From positions 13,832,546 to 13,896,545 of the forward strand of contig JAJEKV010000009.1 of assembly GCA_021234155.1 (NCBI GenBank): a stretch of DNA of 64,000 nucleotides, read 5' to 3'. Below, one piece after another: positions 57,515 to 64,000 of this stretch. The stretch's first letter is position 1. Each line of letters opens with the position of its first letter. Below the pieces are notes generated by a model. It was not told the DNA's origin. It saw only the letters and a list, made by a program, of their open reading frames with translations, and did not search any database. The translations under genes and the position numbers were made by a program. The DNA is from Isoetes taiwanensis (Eukaryota > Streptophyta > Lycopodiopsida > Isoetales > Isoetaceae).

Positions 57515-58035
57515 ATAGTGTGCAATCTACTAGTCGAGAATTGCACATCATGTTGTTCAATTACTTAGTTGAGAATTGTATGTTTCTCGACTAGTTAGTT
57601 AGAAAACTTAGTGTGCAGTTCTCAACTTGCGAGCTCGTCTAGCTAATCGAGAACTACATGTTTGTTGAACAAGTAGCCGATAATTATATATTTCTCGACT
57701 AGCTAATCGGAAATTGCAAATCTGTAGCCGATAATTATATATTTCTCGACTAGCTAATCAGAAATTGCAAATCATGATTTTCAATTATATAGTTTAAAAT
57801 TGTATGTTTCTTGACTAGCTAGTCCAAAAACGGCATGACTAGCAAGTCGAGAAACTTAGTGTGCTCTTCTTAGCTAACTAGTTGAGAACTCCACATTAAG
57901 ATTCTCAACTAGTGGCGAGAACTGCACATTTCTCCACTAGCTAGAATTGCACGTCATATTTCTCAATTATCTAGTTGAGAATTGGATGTTTCTCAACTAT
58001 TCTCGATGCTAGTTGAGAATCTCAATGTTCTTGAC
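57515..58035. repeat. Degenerate minisatellite built on CTAGTTGAGAA
   Basis: More than a dozen copies of CTAGT(T/C)GAGAA or its complement TTCTC(G/A)ACTAG alternate with TGCACAT and TGTATGTTTCT. They are arranged in both orientations at 20-50 bp intervals, so this is an inverted as well as a tandem array. An exact 31-bp duplication starts at about 57665 and 57722 (GTAGCCGATAATTATATATT, continuing TCTCGACTAGC). Confidence 0.8.
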
Positions 58036-59400
58036 TATTATTACTTTAGTTTCTTCTTGAAGGTTGATTGTGAAATTCCTCCTGGCGAGGGCATGAATCC
58101 CAATCAAATTTTACTTGGGGGTTGATTGTTTTCGACATGATTACAAACACAACAGGATGTTCATCTCGCGACTGCATGAGCCGCAAAGGATTCTGCAAGC
58201 GTTACATAAGATTTATAGAGTTGGAAAAGAAGCGTATATAATATGTTTGTCGAAGAAATGAGGCGGTATGAGAGTGGTGACATTGGTTGGACAGGTCAAT
58301 GTGTGGGCACTAAAGCACCTCCGCATACAACTTTCTATTGCGTTCCAGTAGCTACATTCTATAAGGAAACGCCATGGGCAACTAAATTTTCTTCCGGTGC
58401 TCCACATGTTATATCCCTTAGGCAGTCTGTATCAATGATACCATGTCCTTTGTGAGGTCACGACCACCCTAGTCTTATCGTCCTATGTCATGAATATTGT
58501 AATGAACTTTCTAGTAGTTTATATATAAAAATTGTTTGAAAACTTGTAATTTAGAAAACATATAAATGTCCAATTTTTTCATTTTTTGTGTGATGTTTGC
58601 ATATCATGTCGAGTTTCTCGAAAAGCCATTTGAGAAAATGAACTTATGAGCCAGTTTAAATGATTGACTGCCCTAGGATACAAGTCATATACAGACGATC
58701 GAAATGCTTTGGACATCCTTTCCATTTGAAATACTATGGTCCTGGAAAAAGTAGGACTTCAATGAGTCCTACTCTAACTATTCTTTTTATAGAGCTTTAA
58801 GAATAAGTTCACTAGATCATCCATAAAGCAAGATCATTTTTAGATAGTCCATAGACCCACAATTGGGCTCTAAGCTAGTAAAGCTCAAAATGCGGGGTTG
58901 GTGCGCTAACCTTAAGGTGGTCATGATGACAGATTAAGCTGTTGGAGGCCACCGAAACAGCTGGAAGGAGCACTGGAAGGGGGCCCAAATTGATGGAGGA
59001 GGAACTAAAATGGATGAAACTCACAACAATGGGTATATGTAGGGTTTGGGGTTCATGTATGTATAAATATATAAAAGCATATAAAACATATAAATGTGAC
59101 TTTATGTGTACATACTGTATATTTGGGATAGCCCTCAATATCCATGGTTGCTCATGTATCATCCCTCTTCTGATATCACATTGACATGAGTGAGATCGCA
59201 TGTTGGCGATGTGGAGGGCGTCCACTTTACATAGCTTGGGAGTTGGTGATATAACAATCTCGTATTGTACGTACAACGCTGGAAGTGTTATAATTTTTGT
59301 TTTACTTTTATTCACTTCCATTCATGTATGTTATATCTCTACAAAAGTTTTATAGAGAATAAATGTGATTTTGCAGAGGACATCTAAGACCAGCACATGG
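58036..59400. other. Intergenic DNA, nothing recognised
   Basis: No recognisable protein. Frames at 58213-58455 and 58875-59321 have no domain and overlap on both strands. Confidence 0.4.
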
Positions 59401-59489
59401 ATGACAAAATTGAAGCAGGTTATTGTACTGAAGTGACTTCCTTTGTGGTGCTTAAGTTATGTCCATTGTGCTTAATTTTCATAAGTGTT

Positions 59490-60670
59490 GTTATTTGCAG
59501 AATCTGAAGCACAAGAAAATTTGTTAATCTATAGGAAAATCTGTGCACAAAAAAGAAGGCAGCAGAGAGCAAGAAAGAGAGCAAGGGATGTTGAATTGTT
59601 AGAAGATGACAAAGACCTGGAAGATGTTTTAAACAAGAGAAGAAAACAACAAATGTCGAAGTTGATTGCAGAACATGCTAATCAGGTATGTCAAAAACTT
59701 TCAAAAAAGGAGAGAAAAGAAGTTCTTCAAGGTGCTGCTAAGTTGCTGCCAGAATTTAAAATGTTGAAATTGAAAGAATTAGGGACAATGACTAAGATAG
59801 TGAACAACTTGAGGAATTCTCTTGCAAAGCATAAGTATGCCAGGTCGACGGATGTGCTTACAGCAAGGACCTCAGCCATGGTATATGCTATTGTCCCTGG
59901 CACTAATTGCTTGGGAACTTCAAAGTGCCTCAACTTGAATAGAAGATATGTTACTACAGCAGTTCAGAGGAGGAAAACAACAGAAATTGGCGATGGCCCA
60001 TGGTCAATGTTCAAAAAGCAAATCAGATCTGATAAACTAAGCAGGAAACAACAAAAATTAGTAATTGTTTCAGACATGAGTTTCACCATGCAAGAAACAT
60101 GTTATTAAGATTAGGCTTGGCAAAGGAAACAAGATAATGTATGCTCTTCACTTTCTGGAGGAAACTGAGTTTTTTTTTTTTTGTTTGAAATTTATCATTT
60201 CATTTCTTCACAATGCTAATAACTTGTTGCTTTTAATGCAGTGCACTTTTTATGCAAGATTTCGAAGAGAATATCCAAAATTAAAAGTATCTTTCTCAGC
60301 ATTCCGTGCACTAAAACCTCCATTCGTTCGAAAAGTAAAGGATAGAGAAACCACATGAGGCTTGACTATGTCAGACAAGCACTAAACAAAATTAGGCTGG
60401 ACAGAAATATTCATGGTGCTGACTGTAGTTGTACTTGTTCTGTCTGTGGTGTTGGACCGAAATGTGAAGCAATTGCAATGACCTACAAATCATCAAGTGA
60501 TTTGTGGAGGTCAATTTTATGTCCTAAAGATGTTGTAGATGAGTAGTATGCTCATGATTGCATGTTGCTGAATGCATTGCCTGTGGCCCGTCTAAGTTAC
60601 CTATGTGTCATAAAGAACTAAGCAAGACTTCAGGCCATTTGGTAGAATGGAAAACCTTTGACAGGGTAGG
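59490..60670 (+). pseudogene. Family T transposase-like gene, copy B (partial)
   Basis: A 5' exon begins after TTTGCAG at about 59501 and is open for about 200 codons: a basic bZIP-like Lys/Arg stretch (KRRQQRARKRARD), an Asp-rich turn, LSKKERKEVLQGAAKLLPEF, and TARTSAMVYAIVPG. After a shift (near 60070) the reading is VIKIRLGKGNKIMYALHFLEE. A T-run and a TTTAATGCAG acceptor (60240) follow, then FYARFRREYPKLKVSFSAFRALKPPFV, KDRETT with displaced Cys, ALNKIR, a CSCTCSVCG..C cluster, a SSDLWRSILCPKD segment, a stop, and HLVEWKTFDRV. Copy A in TE-A shares this order. The DF.ENY region is not found downstream. TIRs like those of TE-A are not seen around this copy. Confidence 0.6.
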
Positions 60671-60719
60671 TGAGGCACATTTATTTTCTTCATTTGTGGT
60701 TGTGTTAAACTTCTTTTGT

Positions 60720-60880
60720 GGTTGTTAAACATTCATTCATTCATTCAATGTAACATTCATTGATTGTAACATTCTTATTCAATGTAACATTCATTCATTG
60801 TAACATTCTTATTCAAATATGTTATTCTTATTCACAATGTAATACCATTTACTACATAATGTAACCTATTACATTCACCA
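60720..60880. repeat. ATTCATTCATTGTAACATTC microsatellite
   Basis: ACATTCATTCATT, TGTAACATTC and TTATTCAATG phrases follow one another in irregular tandem, with ATTC as the base unit. Confidence 0.75.
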
Positions 60881-60949
60881 TGGTATTGCATTATAAACTT
60901 GGGCAATACTATGTAGTGAATAATGTGCACAATATTATGTAGTGAATGT

Positions 60950-61002
60950 GCGACGGACGGGGGTGCGACGGACGGGGTGCGACGGACGGGGGGCGACGGA
61001 CT
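60950..61002. repeat. GTGCGACGGACGGGG short tandem repeat, four units
   Basis: GTGCGACGGACGGGG-type units of 13-16 bp occur four times in a row at 60950-61001. The G run length varies, and the last unit ends in GCGACGGACTTTTT. GC content is sharply higher than in the surroundings. Confidence 0.85.
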
Positions 61003-61009
61003 TTTTGGG

Positions 61010-63500
61010 GAGCACAGCGATGACCAGATAAGTGTACCATCCGGATATTAGATAGAGGTTCATAGTGCATTAGTATTCTTTACCTATAAAAGATTAGATT
61101 AAGAACATGCCATATTTCTGTCAAAGACGTTAGGAGATATAACAAGAACTGGCAGATTAAAACGGAGCCTAACCATAACAGCGGAGTGCTAGATCTTAGT
61201 AAATGAAGATGGTAAAACAGGTAGGATAGCAAGGGTGTGGAAAATGATCGGCAAATGTAGAATAGAAATATGAAGACCCACAGATCAAGATTCTGGCTCC
61301 GGCGATGGGCGATTCAGAATTTCAAAATTCGGAGCCGTTGAAGAAACAACCGTATGAGTAAGACATAGTGAAATACCGTAAAATAAATAAAACAAAATGA
61401 AATTAGAATAAAACTTTGAGAACAAATAAAATTTGGAAACTAATTTGGAGAATAATGGGGCTAAAACAGGTAGGATAATAAAAAGAAAAATAAAAGTAGA
61501 ACACCAGTAGACGCGAGACACGTGGCGGGGTCGGAATACTGAAGAAAACGTATGGACAATAGTTAAAATATGTAAACATATAAAAAATATAAATCGCCGG
61601 GAATTAACGCGTATAAGTAAGCATGATGGATAATAATAATAATCATGACGATTACGGTAGCCATAATAATGAAATGCAAAGGAAATATGAGAAGGTACAC
61701 ATGGCAGAGTACGGGTCAAGGATATGCGGCAGGGATTGGCAGACGAAAAGCCCTCAGGACAGGATAAGACAAGACTGGCGTTTAAGGCAGGCGGCCGGAA
61801 TTAATAAGGCGGGAAAAGCTGACAACTTTCGTAAACCCTAAACTACCCTAACATCTATATAACAGTGAGGGCGAAGGAAAAGTGAGTGTGAAGATCGCCT
61901 CCCGGATGCCGAATTGCAAATACTTTGTTCCAAATACTTTGGTGATTGGAATCCTGAGAATTAGGCCTAACGGGGGGCGCCACCAAAATCTCGACCATCG
62001 CCCGCATCCCAGCCTCAAGCAAAAAAGGATGGACAAGAGTAAGGACAAGGGTAAGAAAGTTTTGATTGATGTATGCGGAGGAAGAGGTCGAAGAGATCGG
62101 CAAGAAGCGCCCAAGCTCAAGGCGCTCGTGCAACCTCACGGTGCCTTTCAACCCGGATTTAGAAGAGCTCAATCCGTGGTGCATCCGCTTTGGGGCCAGG
62201 GTGCTTAGCGCAGGTCTACCATCATGCATCCGCGGCGCGTTCATTGCTTATCGCGTGACCGAATTCATCATGCACAGTCCATGCGAGATAGTGGTTATAC
62301 TCTAGGAATGCCGGATGTTCTCGAGTATTGGGCGACAAGAACGACAATCGTAAGACGCCAAGACATAGATCGAACCATGCAATGCTTCAAATGTAGACAT
62401 GTGTCCAAGCCGCTATACAAAGGTGCTCTAATTTTCAACACAATCTGTATATGTGATGCCGGAAAGTCCAGTATCTCATCTTTGTGAAAAAAATCCCGAT
62501 TTTTTTCTCGCGGGCCGGGTACATAGTGAGAAATCGGAAAAGGTCCAAGATCGGGAACCGGTCTTGACAAAGAAACCCAAAAATTAGTCTTTCCTCCTAA
62601 GAAATAGGGATGCATGTCAGGGGTTTTTGGCCCTAACTTTTCTTTCTATTTTTGTTTTTAATCTATCATGTCTCGTTATGTCCTATTTCTGTTTAAGATA
62701 AACCAAGATCAGATCAGACTATCTAGAGCCGAAGAATCGACATTATTAATTTGGAGGCCGCCAAGAATATATATATAATAGATAATTCTGATCAGATGAG
62801 GTTACGAAGGCAGTGAAAAGAAGATTGCACAGATGAAGAAAAAGAAGAATTAACTGTAGCTGAAGGCATGAACATGATATTAATGATATTAATGTAGTGG
62901 TGTCAATATAATGTTTTGATTATGTAATACCTCCATGGGGAGGAAAATTTCTGAAGGAAGGTAGTTTTGAAGTAATGTCTATCAAGGGTAAAGCAGCCTC
63001 AATAAAATCAATAAAATCAAATGAATCTAAAGTAATATATGTTACTGATAAATTAGCTTCAAGGTACAGTTCAAAAGGCGCCTCAACGATGAAATGATCC
63101 TGATCCACAGCATACTACACGAAGACAAGACACGGATATATGGGGAGTCATAAACAGATCACTGGAAGGTTACTAATGGAGTTCACAAATAGTAAGTCCC
63201 ACCAGCAGATAGATATATACACAAACAGGGAAGCATTACATGAGACACCGGGCTTCAGTGGGCAAGAGAACACTGCAGAACACAATGGATAACATGCGTA
63301 AATAGACAAACTGGATCATATCATGGGAGACATCTGCTGGGAATGGGAAGGTGGCGAACGCGCCGAAAAGGAGTACAAGTGGAGGGGCAACACATATCGG
63401 ACAGATAGGCAAGGAACAGGAATACCCCGTCACACGGAGCCGTACGCGTAGAAACACAAACAAAATGAGATCAACGGGGGGACAAACAGAGAACAGAGGA
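61010..63500. other. Region without a recognised gene
   Basis: A TATA-like CTATATAA at 61855 precedes a plus-strand stretch (61880-62490) with several overlapping open frames, for example PFNPDLEELNPWCIRFGARVL at 62130-62210. Composition here is less AT-rich and could be the start of a retrotransposon gag or a gene fragment, but I find no domain. Nothing else is seen. Confidence 0.35.
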
Positions 63501-63504
63501 ACAT

Positions 63505-63810
63505 CAGAGTAAAAGGAGGACGGGGCAAGATACGGGACAGAGAGGCTATGCCTCCGCCGTACACCAGGATAGCGAGGGCTAGACCCACCAACTGGTAACC
63601 CGGACCACCAAAAACTCACTAGCGCCTGAGGGGACGGCATATGACTTATTTACAGAGGTATGGAGAATACCTCAGCTAATGTTTCCTGTCAGCACAGAGT
63701 AAAAGGTGGACGGGGGCAAGTTACGGGACAGCGAGGCCAAGCCTCCGCCGTGCACCAGGATAGCGAGGGCTAGACCCACCAACTGGTACCCCGGACCACT
63801 AAAAACTCAT
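63505..63810. repeat. Direct repeat, about 116 bp x 2, 190 bp apart
   Basis: 63505-63620 and 63695-63810 share GCGAGGGCTAGACCCACCAA, CCTCCGCCGT.CACCAGGATA and CGGACCAC.AAAAACTCA with about 10% changes. The 74 bp between them are unrelated. The unit may be the end of a repetitive element that continues outside the window. Confidence 0.85.
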
Positions 63811-64000
63811 TATAATACCTTGTAAGTGGTATCTCCTTATGGGCGAGATACCAACGTAAGTAATGCAGGCATGCATATATCCAACTAAGCAACCTCGAAA
63901 AACCCAAAAGGATCAACCTTGGGCAACAGACAAAAGAAGGTAAATGATAATAAAAGAGATGGACGAAATTAATTAGGTTTTAGAATTTGAAATTCAAATC
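63811..64000. other. Right edge, nothing recognised
   Basis: AT-rich sequence up to the edge; no gene is visible in the remaining 190 bases. Confidence 0.4.

Noticed and set aside
61285-61719. 144-codon minus-strand frame, apparent membrane protein
   Set aside because: Phe/Tyr/Ser-rich from AT-rich DNA; no domain and no splice or start context.

Overview
The window is nuclear DNA of a land plant. The evidence is a 22-exon TPX2 spindle-assembly gene with plant-style duplicated exon cassettes, a GeBP/GPL (DUF573) transcription-factor gene, decayed PPR coding sequence and a plant-type autonomous Helitron. Spliceosomal introns with GT..AG borders, AT-rich intergenic DNA and many nested transposons fit a large repeat-rich genome. 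A seed-free vascular plant such as a fern is my guess from general style; the sequence does not prove it.

Layout. 1-9.5 kb: no gene; two related inverted-ended elements (X1, X2) in head-to-tail order, pyrimidine-rich filler, then a duplicated SINE-like unit. 9.5-13.7 kb: a divergent module. On the minus strand are a protein with repeated LPxPF motifs and an acidic-tailed protein. On the plus strand is a gene whose first intron holds a regular array of 18-bp palindromes and whose 3' part resembles a ParB/sulfiredoxin-type fold. 13.7-18.6 kb: Ty3/gypsy remnant, a tandem repeat rich in heat-shock-element-like pentamers, a tRNA-like box pair. 18.6-23.2 kb: TPX2, apparently intact. 24-27.2 kb: a LINE fragment split by a MULE-like element. 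27-34.4 kb: mostly empty, with a 130-bp-armed fold-back element and a PPR relic. 34.5-36.4 kb: GeBP-like gene (minus). 37.7-38.7 kb: two LINE 3' ends. 38.9-47.1 kb: a Helitron, both ends proposed, Rep/helicase gene decayed. 48.3-53.5 kb: a LINE split by a 2.8-kb DNA transposon with perfect 29-bp terminal inverted repeats and a TATG duplication, carrying an unfamiliar transposase-like gene (family T). 53.7-54.0 kb: two exons of a molybdopterin-binding/FAD-synthase-like domain. 55.2-57.1 kb: second fold-back copy and another LINE fragment. 57.5-61 kb: minisatellites and a second family T copy. 61-64 kb: no recognised gene.

Only TPX2 and the GeBP-like gene look like ordinary working host genes. 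Most of the rest is transposon biology: nested insertions whose empty sites can be read, a LINE family that keeps a 3'-terminal block but varies in simple-repeat tail, and two poorly described coding systems (the 9.5-13.7 kb module and family T).
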